DNA of 7,717 nucleotides from Paramuribaculum sp. (lineage in GTDB: Bacteria; Bacteroidota; Bacteroidia; Bacteroidales; Muribaculaceae). This document shows, piece by piece, positions 1 to 6,396 of this stretch; within the stretch, counting starts at the first letter, position 1, and every line of letters begins with the position of its first letter. Below the pieces are notes generated by a model. That model ran no database searches. It saw nothing but the letters and a program-made list of their open reading frames with translations, and had not been told where the DNA came from. The translations under genes were made by a program, and so were the position numbers. Location of the stretch: NCBI GenBank assembly GCA_029051965.1, contig JAIDJZ010000259.1:1-7717 (forward strand). The letters are read 5' to 3'.

Positions 1-1235
1 CCGCAATGATCGGCCACCACGGGACGCCTGAACTGGCGTCGGCCTCGTTTGTCAACAACCTGTTCAACGTGGCGATCTTCACGATGCTCGGATTCTCTTA
101 CGGAATCACACCCCTTGCGGGTGCGCTTTTCGGAAAGGGGCGCGTCGAGGACACCGGTGTGCTCATGAAGTCGGCGCTTCTGGTCAATATTCTTTTCGGG
201 ATTCTTGTGTCGGCGGTGATGCTCGGATTCTATTTCAATCTGTCGCGGCTCGGTCAGCCTCAGGAGCTGCTTCCGCTGATCCGTCCCTATTTCCTGATCT
301 ATCTCGGCGGCCTGCTTCCGCTCGCGCTTTTCAACAGCTTTGCCCAATGGGCCTATGCGATCAACCGGACAAAGATGCCGATGTGGATAATTCTGATCTC
401 CAACTGCTTGAATATCATTGGCAACTATCTGCTGATCTACGGCCATTGCGGCTTCCCGGAAATGGGACTTAACGGGGCCGGGATCTCAACGCTGGCGGCA
501 AGAACGTTCTGCGCCTTGTCGATCCTCGGAGTGTTTATGCTCCGTCCCGATTATGCTCCGTGCCGGCGGGGACTCGCTTCGGGCCGCATCTCGTTCGGTG
601 AGATCCGACGGATCAATCTGACATCATGGCCCGTGGCGCTGCAGATGGGGTTCGAGTCGGGATCGTTTACTTTCGCAGCTGTCATTGCCGGATGGCTCGG
701 AGCGCTCGAACTCGCCTCCTATCAGGTCACGGTCATTCTCGGAACGCTCGGCTTCTGCGTCTATTACAGCATGGGGTCGGCGACATCCATCATGGTCTCC
801 AATGCTGCCGGACAGGGCGACCGCCGGCTCATGCGCCGCACGACTTATGCCGGCTACCGTATTATTCTCGTTCTGGCCGCATGTTCGTCGCTGATCTTCC
901 TTTTCTGCGCCCGCCCGATTCTCAGCCTCTTCACCTCTGACGAAGCCGTTATCGCGCTAAGCCTCACACTCATTCTGCCCCTCGTGCTCTATCAGCTCGG
1001 CGACGCCACGCAGATCGCCTTTGCCAATGCGCTGAGAGGGACGTCACATGTCATGCCGATGCTCTGGATCTCGCTCTTTTCCTACGGGATCGTCGGAGTG
1101 CCGGCCACCTATTTCCTCGGCATCACCTGCTCGATGGGGCTCTACGGGATTGTCCTCTCTTTCTCTGTATCGCTTTTCCTGGCCGGAGCTCTGTTCCTCT
1201 GCTTTTTCATGCGGGCGACTTCGCCGAAGTCCTGA
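1..1235 (+). CDS. MATE family efflux transporter, 5' end outside window
   Basis: This is an inner-membrane antiporter that would export drugs or other organic compounds in exchange for Na+ or H+. The frame is already open at base 3, and 409 residues are visible from the Met at base 6. That Met is probably internal: the segment MIGHHGTPELASASFVNNLF matches the conserved stretch after the first helix of MATE proteins, where homologues usually read AMVGH.G..ELAA.S. About 35-40 N-terminal residues are therefore missing. Family members are about 440-460 residues. The visible part shows many hydrophobic helices and the family-like GFSYGITPLAG and GAGISTLAAR segments. A perfect 6-bp inverted repeat (1217-1222 with 1226-1231) overlaps the end of the gene but has no T-run directly after it. 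The substrate cannot be told from sequence. The family call is firm. Confidence 0.93.
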   Translation, partial: AMIGHHGTPELASASFVNNLFNVAIFTMLGFSYGITPLAGALFGKGRVEDTGVLMKSALLVNILFGILVSAVMLGFYFNLSRLGQPQELLPLIRPYFLIYLGGLLPLALFNSFAQWAYAINRTKMPMWIILISNCLNIIGNYLLIYGHCGFPEMGLNGAGISTLAARTFCALSILGVFMLRPDYAPCRRGLASGRISFGEIRRINLTSWPVALQMGFESGSFTFAAVIAGWLGALELASYQVTVILGTLGFCVYYSMGSATSIMVSNAAGQGDRRLMRRTTYAGYRIILVLAACSSLIFLFCARPILSLFTSDEAVIALSLTLILPLVLYQLGDATQIAFANALRGTSHVMPMLWISLFSYGIVGVPATYFLGITCSMGLYGIVLSFSVSLFLAGALFLCFFMRATSPKS

Positions 1236-1283
1236 AAACGCGATTCCGGCTGATTTGAGGGGAATTAATGATTTTTTAATATT

Positions 1284-1319
1284 TTTGTGTGGCAGACCCC
1301 GAGAATTAGTCTAACTTTG
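1284..1319 (+). promoter_or_regulatory. Bacteroidetes-type promoter of the FKBP operon
   Basis: TAACTTTG at 1312-1319 matches the -7 consensus TAnnTTTG exactly. A TTTG at 1284-1287 may serve as the -33 element, but the 24-nt gap is a little longer than the usual 19-21. The stretch upstream (1264-1286) is very A/T-rich, with T-runs at 1272-1277 and 1282-1286. These could help the promoter or be the tail of a weak MATE terminator (ATTCC 1243-1247 pairing with GGAAT 1261-1265). Transcription should start near 1326, giving a leader of about 90 nt. Confidence 0.65.
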
Positions 1320-1355
1320 CAAAGATCTTATTGTAAATAATAGTGTAGATAAAAA

Positions 1356-1393
1356 CGAGTTGAAAACCGACGGACTGAACTGCCGTCATCTCG
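1356..1393 (+). promoter_or_regulatory. Stem-loop in the 5' leader of the FKBP operon
   Basis: The leader can fold into a two-part stem. The outer helix is CGAG 1356-1359 with CTCG 1390-1393. The inner helix is GACGG 1369-1373 with CCGTC 1383-1387, closing a 9-nt loop. It ends 22 nt before the ATG and has no T-run after it, so it is not a terminator. It may affect mRNA stability or translation. It resembles no riboswitch I recognise. Confidence 0.35.
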
Positions 1394-1415
1394 ATAACCG
1401 AAAATAACAGACATA

Positions 1416-2039
1416 ATGGAAAATAAAGAACTTGACAGAATCAGCTATGCTCTCGGACTGAGCATGGGCAACAATTTCCGCAGCAGCGGAATCGAAAAAA
1501 TCGACGTAAAGGACTTCGCCGACGGCGTTGCCGCTGTTTTCGACGGCGCTCAGCCCAAAATGTCCTACGAAGAAGCTAAAGAAGAAATCCGCAAATTCTT
1601 CACCGCTATGGAAGAACGCCAGCAGGCAGAAGCCGCAAAGAAAGGCGAGATCAATGCCAAGGCAGGTGAGGAATTCCTCAGCAAGAACGCACAGCGCGAA
1701 GGCGTCATGACAACCGAAAGCGGTCTGCAGTATGAAATTATCGAAGAAGGCGCCGGCGAATCTCCCACAAAGGGCGACCGCGTGACAGTCCACTACACCG
1801 GTAAGCTCATCGACGGAACAGTGTTTGACTCTTCTGTTGAACGCGGCGAACCTGCCACTTTCGGCGTCACTCAGGTCATTCCCGGATGGGTTGAAGCTCT
1901 CCAGATGATGAAAGTCGGAGCTAAATGGCGTCTGTTCATTCCGTCGGCACTTGCCTATGGTCCCAACGGTGCCGGTGGCGTTATCGGTCCGAACTCAACC
2001 CTGATTTTCGACGTCGAACTTCTCAAGATCGAAAACTGA
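1416..2039 (+). CDS. FKBP-type peptidyl-prolyl isomerase, cytoplasmic, FklB-like
   Basis: It catalyses cis-trans isomerisation of Xaa-Pro bonds during folding. The protein has 207 residues, close to E. coli FklB (FKBP22). An N-terminal helical dimerisation domain (about 1-75, with the typical ISYALGLSMG segment) and a charged helical linker lead into the FKBP domain (about 100-207). The active-site set seems complete by comparison with FKBP12: Y127, F137, D138, F149, V154, I155, W158, Y181 and F198. It starts MENKELDR with no signal peptide or lipobox, so it should act in the cytoplasm, unlike the other three FKBPs here. The start is the first ATG after the leader and has no clear Shine-Dalgarno sequence. 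It is first in an operon and is followed after 11 nt by the next FKBP gene. Confidence 0.95.
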   Translation: MENKELDRISYALGLSMGNNFRSSGIEKIDVKDFADGVAAVFDGAQPKMSYEEAKEEIRKFFTAMEERQQAEAAKKGEINAKAGEEFLSKNAQREGVMTTESGLQYEIIEEGAGESPTKGDRVTVHYTGKLIDGTVFDSSVERGEPATFGVTQVIPGWVEALQMMKVGAKWRLFIPSALAYGPNGAGGVIGPNSTLIFDVELLKIEN

Positions 2040-2050
2040 CCGGTTCAGGA

Positions 2051-2884
2051 ATGAAGAAGTCTTTGCTCCTATCGTTTGCGATTCTGACGGGCGCCCTCAC
2101 AGTCGGCGTGCCGTCAGCATCTGCATTTGAACTTAACCGCCAGGAAGCCGATTCGGTCTGTGCGGCAATGGGCACAATCTGGGGCAGCCAGATAAAGAAA
2201 AAAATTGCCGGCGAGGATCCTGAAAAAGCCAAAGAATATATGCGCGGAATCGAAGACGCGCTGAAGCTTGTAGGCAACAACGACGCCTATCTCGAAGGGC
2301 TGAAACAGGCTATTCTCATTGACTCCCGAGTCGGACAGGTCGAAAAGATGGGCGGGTTCGATGTCAGTCGCGAGCGTTTTGCCTACTATCTCCTTCGTGC
2401 GTCCGAGGGTAAGCGTTCCGGCTACTCTCCCTCTACGGCCGAGGACTTTATGAACGGTCTGATGACGAGAATCACTGCCGAGACCCAGCGCCTGGATGCC
2501 GACAAACGCTATCTCGCCTCCGAAGCCGCCCGCAAGGGAGTGGAAAAAATGCCCTCCGGACTCCTCTTTGAAGTTCTTGAAGAGGGCGAAGGCGACGAGA
2601 CTCCGGGACCCGAAGCCAAGCTTCTGATACGCTACACCGGAGCTTTCGTCGACGGAAAAGTCTTCAACGAAGCCGGCGAAGGAAAGGTCTTCAGCGTTTC
2701 CGAACTTATTCCCGGATTCCGCGAGGGTGCGATGAAGATGAAGCGCAAAGGCAAATACCGTCTGGTCATTCCTTCCGAAATCGGTTACGGGCCCGCAGGG
2801 GTCATGGGAGTGATTCCTCCCGATGCGGCGACAGTCTTCACTGTCGAGCTGCTCGACTTCAACAATCCTCCGCAGACAAAATAA
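2051..2884 (+). CDS. Exported FKBP-type isomerase with altered active site
   Basis: A 277-residue FKBP-family protein. The start at 2051 is chosen because it opens a clear Sec signal peptide (MKKS, hydrophobic core, cleavage probably after SASA at about residue 25). The longer frame from 1925 would run inside the preceding FKBP gene and bury that signal. The mature protein should be periplasmic. An FKBP_N-like helical domain spans about 27-160 and the FKBP fold about 168-270. Y195, F205, I220, Y246 and F263 are kept. The catalytic-pocket Asp (Asp37 of FKBP12) is Asn206, the usual FDSS motif reads FNEA, and the Trp position is F223. Activity may be weak or lost, leaving a chaperone-type role. 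It lies 11 nt after the first FKBP gene, so it is very likely co-transcribed. The fold is firm; catalysis is uncertain. Confidence 0.9.
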   Translation: MKKSLLLSFAILTGALTVGVPSASAFELNRQEADSVCAAMGTIWGSQIKKKIAGEDPEKAKEYMRGIEDALKLVGNNDAYLEGLKQAILIDSRVGQVEKMGGFDVSRERFAYYLLRASEGKRSGYSPSTAEDFMNGLMTRITAETQRLDADKRYLASEAARKGVEKMPSGLLFEVLEEGEGDETPGPEAKLLIRYTGAFVDGKVFNEAGEGKVFSVSELIPGFREGAMKMKRKGKYRLVIPSEIGYGPAGVMGVIPPDAATVFTVELLDFNNPPQTK

Positions 2885-2920
2885 TTGAACATTCTAATCA
2901 AACAACAGTAATAAACAATC

Positions 2921-3826
2921 ATGAAAAAAATCATCGTAGCCTTAGGCGTTGCCGCCGTGGCTCTTGGATTCTCGAGCTGTAACAACGAAGGCTCGACTGC
3001 CGGTAGCGGCTCACAAAACGATTCTCTGCCAATCCTTCTCGGCGACGTGCAGGGCGCAAGTTATCTTCAGATGTGGGATCAGCTTCCCGACACAATGAAA
3101 GCCAAACTCAGCAAGGATAAATTTCTCGAAGGTTTCAAGGCCGTCATCAGCCGCGATCCGAAAGAAGACCAGGCTTACGTCATGGGTATGAGCACGGCTC
3201 TTCAGGTGGCCAGCAATCTCGCTCAGATGCAGGAAGCAGGTGTGAAATTCAACAAAGAAGTCTTTATCTCGCACTTCGCAGAAGCTTTCAAGAAAGATTC
3301 CGTTGATCGGACTGCCCTTATGGACGCTAATGAAGAACTCCGCATCTACATGAACGAGGTCAACGAACTCATCATGAAAAAGCAGCAGGCCGACCAGCAG
3401 GCTGCCATGGCCGCCAAGCAGGCTGATGCCGAACCCGCAATCAAAGCCGGTAAGGAATTTATCGAGGCACAGAAGAAAGCCGATCCCTCGATCAAGACAA
3501 CCGAATCGGGCGTATGCTATAAGGTCGTTAAAGAAGGTTCAGGTCAGAAGCCCGGACGCAAAGACCGAGTTAAAGTGAACTACACCGGCAAACACATCGA
3601 CGGAACTGAATTCGACTCTTCCAAGGGCGAACCCCGTGATTTCCGGGTTGACGGCGTTGTTCCCGGTTTCGCCGAAGTGCTCCAGATGATGGCTCCCGGC
3701 GCAAAATATATTGCATACATTCCTTATGACAAGGCCTATGGTCTCAACGGAGCCGGCGACATCAAACCGGGCGAAACCCTCGTGTTTGAGATCGAAATGG
3801 TTTCTGTGCTCCCCAACGGAAAATAA
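2921..3826 (+). CDS. FKBP-type peptidyl-prolyl isomerase, lipoprotein
   Basis: A 301-residue FKBP with a lipoprotein signal peptide: MKKIIVALG, a hydrophobic core, then FSSC, with the lipid-bearing Cys at residue 20. It should be anchored in the periplasm or outer membrane. The residues after the Cys (NNEGS) carry only one acidic residue, so surface export is not clearly signalled. The N-terminal domain (about 35-155) resembles that of the neighbouring paralogues (GMSTALQ... compares with GLKRALE...). An Ala/Gln/Lys-rich, probably coiled, linker (150-190) leads to the FKBP domain (195-297). Pocket residues Y221, F231, D232, F241, V246, V247, F250, Y273 and F289 point to an active enzyme. It is third in the operon, 36 nt after the second FKBP gene, and is followed by a strong terminator. 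Confidence 0.93.
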   Translation: MKKIIVALGVAAVALGFSSCNNEGSTAGSGSQNDSLPILLGDVQGASYLQMWDQLPDTMKAKLSKDKFLEGFKAVISRDPKEDQAYVMGMSTALQVASNLAQMQEAGVKFNKEVFISHFAEAFKKDSVDRTALMDANEELRIYMNEVNELIMKKQQADQQAAMAAKQADAEPAIKAGKEFIEAQKKADPSIKTTESGVCYKVVKEGSGQKPGRKDRVKVNYTGKHIDGTEFDSSKGEPRDFRVDGVVPGFAEVLQMMAPGAKYIAYIPYDKAYGLNGAGDIKPGETLVFEIEMVSVLPNGK

Positions 3827-3869
3827 TTAGTCCGTTCTCCACAGACATAAGAAACTGACAAAACGTTCG

Positions 3870-3926
3870 GTCACCGCCTTGGCGTGAGGTCTGCTCTGAG
3901 GTCTCGCACCGGCGGTGACTGTTTTT
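3870..3926 (+). terminator. Intrinsic terminator after the three-FKBP operon
   Basis: A perfect 9-bp stem (GTCACCGCC 3870-3878 with GGCGGTGAC 3911-3919) is followed by five T residues at 3922-3926. The unusually long 32-nt interior can form a second helix (GGCGTGAG 3881-3888 with CTCGCACC 3903-3910, one mismatch and one G-U pair). It also holds TGAGGTCT twice (3885-3892 and 3897-3904). No TAnnTTTG box lies between it and the sirtuin gene, so partial read-through, or attenuation, may feed the next operon. Confidence 0.8.
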
Positions 3927-3939
3927 AACAGCTTACGAA

Positions 3940-3955
3940 TCCTTCCCTAAGGAGA
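3940..3955 (+). promoter_or_regulatory. Strong Shine-Dalgarno of the sirtuin gene, in a small hairpin
   Basis: AAGGAGA at 3949-3955 lies 11 nt before the ATG at 3967 and is a near-perfect ribosome binding site. Such strong sites are uncommon in Bacteroidetes, whose genes mostly do without them. TCCTT at 3940-3944 can pair with AAGGA at 3949-3953 around a 4-nt loop, which could partly hide the site. The hairpin is short, so a regulatory role is only a possibility. Confidence 0.5.
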
Positions 3956-3966
3956 GATACAAAATT

Positions 3967-4653
3967 ATGAAAAAGCCACTGCTTGTTGTGCTGACAGGCG
4001 CCGGAATGAGCGCCGAAAGCGGAATAGCGACCTTCCGCGACAGCGGAGGTCTCTGGGACAAATACCCCGTTATGGATGTCGCAAGCCACGACGGGTTTGT
4101 CCGGAATCCGTCGCTCGTCCATGAGTTCTACAACAAACGCCGCCGCGAGCTTGTCGGCGCGCAGCCCAACGACGGCCACCGCGCTCTGGTTGAGCTTGAA
4201 AAGTTCTACGATGTCGAGGTCATCACTCAGAACGTCGATGACCTACATGAAAGAGCCGGGTCCGCTTCGGTGCTGCATCTTCATGGAGAGCTGATGAAGA
4301 TCCGCTCGATGAAACATCCCGAACGGATCTACACTCTGACTCCCGACAATCTCGAAACCTCGGTCGAGACCAGAGATCCGCATGGCGATCCGGTGCGTCC
4401 CCATATTGTGTTTTTCCAGGAAGCCGTGCCGAATATCGAACCCGCCATTGAGATTGTCGGGCGCGCCGATGTGCTTGTCATCATCGGAACGTCGATGGCT
4501 GTCTATCCTGCCGCGGGACTCGTCGGCTATGCCCGCCGGGGAATACCAGTCTATTATATCGACCCGAACCCCGCTCCGGTTCCGGACAGCATCACGGTCA
4601 TCCGGCAGACGGCTACCGAAGGATTGAAGACTCTTCTGAATATACTTACCTAA
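3967..4653 (+). CDS. cobB: NAD-dependent protein deacylase, Sir2/CobB family, class III-like
   Basis: A cytoplasmic sirtuin that would remove acyl groups from lysine using NAD+. In 228 residues it shows the NAD-binding motif GAGMSAESGIATFRD (11-25), TQNVDDLHERAG (87-98), catalytic His106 in HLHGEL, GTS (174-176) and a C-terminal IDPNP nucleotide-binding segment. Tyr55 and Arg58 (YNKR) match the YxxR signature of class III sirtuins such as SIRT5 and E. coli CobB, which favours desuccinylase or demalonylase activity. The protein has no cysteine at all, so the usual four-Cys zinc site is absent. Bacteroidales homologues I recall also lack it. The usual WFGE motif reads FFQE (149-152). The gene opens a likely operon with an FKBP gene 17 nt downstream and then a thioredoxin gene. 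Confidence 0.92.
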   Translation: MKKPLLVVLTGAGMSAESGIATFRDSGGLWDKYPVMDVASHDGFVRNPSLVHEFYNKRRRELVGAQPNDGHRALVELEKFYDVEVITQNVDDLHERAGSASVLHLHGELMKIRSMKHPERIYTLTPDNLETSVETRDPHGDPVRPHIVFFQEAVPNIEPAIEIVGRADVLVIIGTSMAVYPAAGLVGYARRGIPVYYIDPNPAPVPDSITVIRQTATEGLKTLLNILT

Positions 4654-4670
4654 CAAACAATAATAAAGAC

Positions 4671-5546
4671 ATGAAAACTTTACTATCCGCATTATTTCTC
4701 GCCGGAGCCGCCGCCATGTCAGTTTCTGCCCAGACATCTCCGTCTGCCCCGGAACTGAAAACGCTCGGCGACTCAATCTCATATCACATCGGATCGACCG
4801 AAGCCTCCTACTCGCTCACTTCCGCGACAGCAAAAGGAGAAGACGCGGTCGCAAGCCAGATCCCTACGCTGGAAAAAGCCACTGAATATATCTTTTCTCT
4901 TCCGCAGGATAACGATTATCTGAACGGACTTAAACGTGCGCTGGAAATGCGGCTGATGCTGGACGACATGAAGTCACAGGGCCTTGATGTCAGCCCCGAA
5001 CTCTTTCTGGCAGGCTATCGCAACGCCCTCAATTCGCCGGCAAAGACAATGGATGAAGTCAGCAAGGATGCCACCTTCACCCAGCAGCTCGTCACTCGCG
5101 GGGCCAATGAAGTCAAGGCGCGCAAAGAAGCCGAACTGCGAGAAAAGGCGGCTGTGAACGAAGAAGCAGGCGCAGCCTATGTCGCAGCCCTGAAAAAGAA
5201 GGACAAGAAGATCAAGACAACCGAATCGGGTCTCTCCTATAAGGTCCTCAAGGGTGGAAAAGGCGCGTTGCCGACCGCCACTGACCGTGTGAAGCTAACA
5301 TATACCGGCTCACTCATCGACGGGACAGTGTTTGATTCGTCCGACGAACACGGACCGGTCACATTTGGCGTCGATCGCGTGATAAAGGGCTTCTCCGAAG
5401 GATTGCGCATGATGACTCCCGGATCAAAATACCGTTTCTTTATTCCGGCTGACCTCGGCTACGGAGATACGGGCGCGGGCGACAAGATTCTCCCCGGCTC
5501 GACACTGATCTTCGATGTCGAACTCCTTGAGATCAATCCTGAATAA
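4671..5546 (+). CDS. FKBP-type peptidyl-prolyl isomerase, periplasmic
   Basis: A 291-residue FKBP, fourth of the paralogues here. A Sec signal peptide (MKTLLSALFLAGAAAMSVSA) is probably cut before Gln21, with no lipobox, so the mature enzyme should be soluble in the periplasm, as E. coli FkpA is. An FKBP_N-like domain spans about 28-140, a Glu/Lys/Ala-rich helical linker 145-180, and the FKBP domain 185-289. Pocket residues Y211, F221, D222, F232, V237, I238, F241, Y264 and F281 are in place, so it is predicted active. It is 17 nt after the sirtuin gene and 30 nt before the thioredoxin gene. A 21-nt block (5210-5230) is identical to 3490-3510 in the lipoprotein FKBP, which fits common descent. 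Confidence 0.94.
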   Translation: MKTLLSALFLAGAAAMSVSAQTSPSAPELKTLGDSISYHIGSTEASYSLTSATAKGEDAVASQIPTLEKATEYIFSLPQDNDYLNGLKRALEMRLMLDDMKSQGLDVSPELFLAGYRNALNSPAKTMDEVSKDATFTQQLVTRGANEVKARKEAELREKAAVNEEAGAAYVAALKKKDKKIKTTESGLSYKVLKGGKGALPTATDRVKLTYTGSLIDGTVFDSSDEHGPVTFGVDRVIKGFSEGLRMMTPGSKYRFFIPADLGYGDTGAGDKILPGSTLIFDVELLEINPE

Positions 5547-5576
5547 TCTGACTGCGCGGCAATAATCTGATCTGAC

Positions 5577-5963
5577 ATGAAACGAATTCTTTTCTCGCTG
5601 TTTATGCTTCTGGCCGTCCTGTTTGGACGCGCCGGATCATCCGGAGTCATCGAACTGAAGTCGGGTGAGGAGCTGCCTGTGCCGACAGTCGGCAAGGCGG
5701 TCATCGTCGACTTCAATGCGACATGGTGCATGCCCTGCCGCATGTTCAGACCTGCCTTCGAACGTGTCGCCGGCGAATTTGCTGATAAAGCAGTCTTTGT
5801 TTCGGTGGACATTGACAATTGTCCCTCGCTTGCCCGAAAATTCGGCGTGAAGTCAATCCCCTATGTGGTGGTTCTGCGCGACGGAGCTGAGCCGATTGTC
5901 AGGCTTGGAGCAATGTCGGCCGATGAGTTCCGGCAGTTTGTCGGATCGTCTCTGTCCGATTAG
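5577..5963 (+). CDS. Exported thioredoxin-like protein (CMPC active site)
   Basis: A 128-residue thioredoxin-fold protein, probably periplasmic, that reduces or exchanges disulfides in exported proteins. Residues 1 to about 20 form a signal peptide (MKRILFSLFMLLAVLFGRA), with cleavage probably near GRA. The mature part is about the length of a classical thioredoxin. The active site is W50-C51-M-P-C54, where classical thioredoxin has WCGPC. The buried Asp equivalent is D45, and the cis-proline is P95 in SIPYVVV. The Met in place of Gly may change redox potential or partner choice. A further Cys lies at 82. It is last in the sirtuin-FKBP operon and a strong terminator follows. The fold is certain; whether it works as reductant or oxidant is open. 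Confidence 0.92.
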   Translation: MKRILFSLFMLLAVLFGRAGSSGVIELKSGEELPVPTVGKAVIVDFNATWCMPCRMFRPAFERVAGEFADKAVFVSVDIDNCPSLARKFGVKSIPYVVVLRDGAEPIVRLGAMSADEFRQFVGSSLSD

Positions 5964-5983
5964 TCCGTAGTAGATAAAATTGG

Positions 5984-6024
5984 CGCTGTGTCAGGATTCC
6001 GGATTCTGACACAGCGTCTGTTTT
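5984..6024 (+). terminator. Intrinsic terminator after the thioredoxin gene, possibly two-way
   Basis: A perfect 11-bp stem (CGCTGTGTCAG 5984-5994 with CTGACACAGCG 6006-6016) has an 11-nt loop that can pair further. A T-run at 6021-6024 follows, after TCTG. On the other strand the stem is followed after a few bases by a T-run (complement of AAAA 5976-5979), so it may also back up the minus-strand terminator beside it. Confidence 0.85.
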
Positions 6025-6044
6025 CTGCCGGATGGCGAGGGCGT

Positions 6045-6081
6045 AAAAAATGAGATGCACTACTTCACAGCAGCGCATCTC
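6045..6081 (-). terminator. Minus-strand intrinsic terminator with tetraloop
   Basis: Read on the minus strand, GAGATGC (6081-6075) pairs with GCATCTC (6058-6052). The 16 nt between them continue the helix for six more pairs, including two G-U pairs, around a GTGA loop of the GNRA type. A run of six T residues follows (complement of AAAAAA 6045-6050). The stem is thus about 13 bp. It has no T-run on the plus strand, so its direction is clear. Confidence 0.85.
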
Positions 6082-6201
6082 CCTCATAACCAAAATTCAA
6101 GTATATATTGTCTAACAAACATTGGATCGTCAGGTATGTGGCCGGAGGAAATGAGTACAGGACCAGTGCGCAGCCAAAGACGGGGGCAACGGAGGCAGAG
6201 A

Positions 6202-6396
6202 CTATAACGGCCGGAGTTGACGGTCGCCGTAGCAATGCGGGGGAATGTCGGTTGTGGAAAAGGTAATCAAACCGGAATCGGGTGTCCGGTCCTCAATTGT
6301 TGCCGAGGTGTTCGCGGAAACAGAATCAATAGTTCCGCCGTTGTTTTTTACTGTGCAGAAGGTTCTGGTAGGGATGGACAGAAAGTCGTTGCTCAT
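6202..6396 (-). CDS. Possible 64-residue protein in the minus-strand transcript
   Basis: ATG at 6396 lies only about 9 nt after the predicted transcription start, so the message would be almost leaderless and has no Shine-Dalgarno sequence. The frame begins MSNDFLSIPT, is rich in Thr, Ser and Asp, and has no signal peptide or known motif; it ends in TAG at 6204-6202. A longer version starting at 6441 is unlikely because that start lies upstream of the promoter. I do not recognise the product. A second, hydrophobic open frame without ATG (6292-6065) overlaps its end, so a frameshifted or decayed gene is also possible. Confidence 0.22.
   Translation of the reverse strand: MSNDFLSIPTRTFCTVKNNGGTIDSVSANTSATIEDRTPDSGLITFSTTDIPPHCYGDRQLRPL

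Noticed and set aside
1217..1231. GACTTC/GAAGTC hairpin as a MATE gene terminator
   Set aside because: It lies inside the coding end, has a 3-nt loop, and the nearest T-run begins about 40 nt later.
1925..2050. Longer start for the second FKBP gene
   Set aside because: It lies within the preceding FKBP gene in another frame, and the extension hides a clear signal peptide that begins at 2051.
4243..4782. 179-residue minus-strand frame
   Set aside because: It is a mirror of the sirtuin gene and the start of the FKBP gene, both of which have clear family motifs on the plus strand.
5542..5570. AATAATCTGA repeated at 5542-5551 and 5561-5570
   Set aside because: A 10-bp A/T-rich repeat at a gene junction is easily chance, and it is not linked to any promoter or stem.
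5899..6093. 64-residue minus-strand frame
   Set aside because: It crosses both terminators and overlaps the end of the thioredoxin gene.
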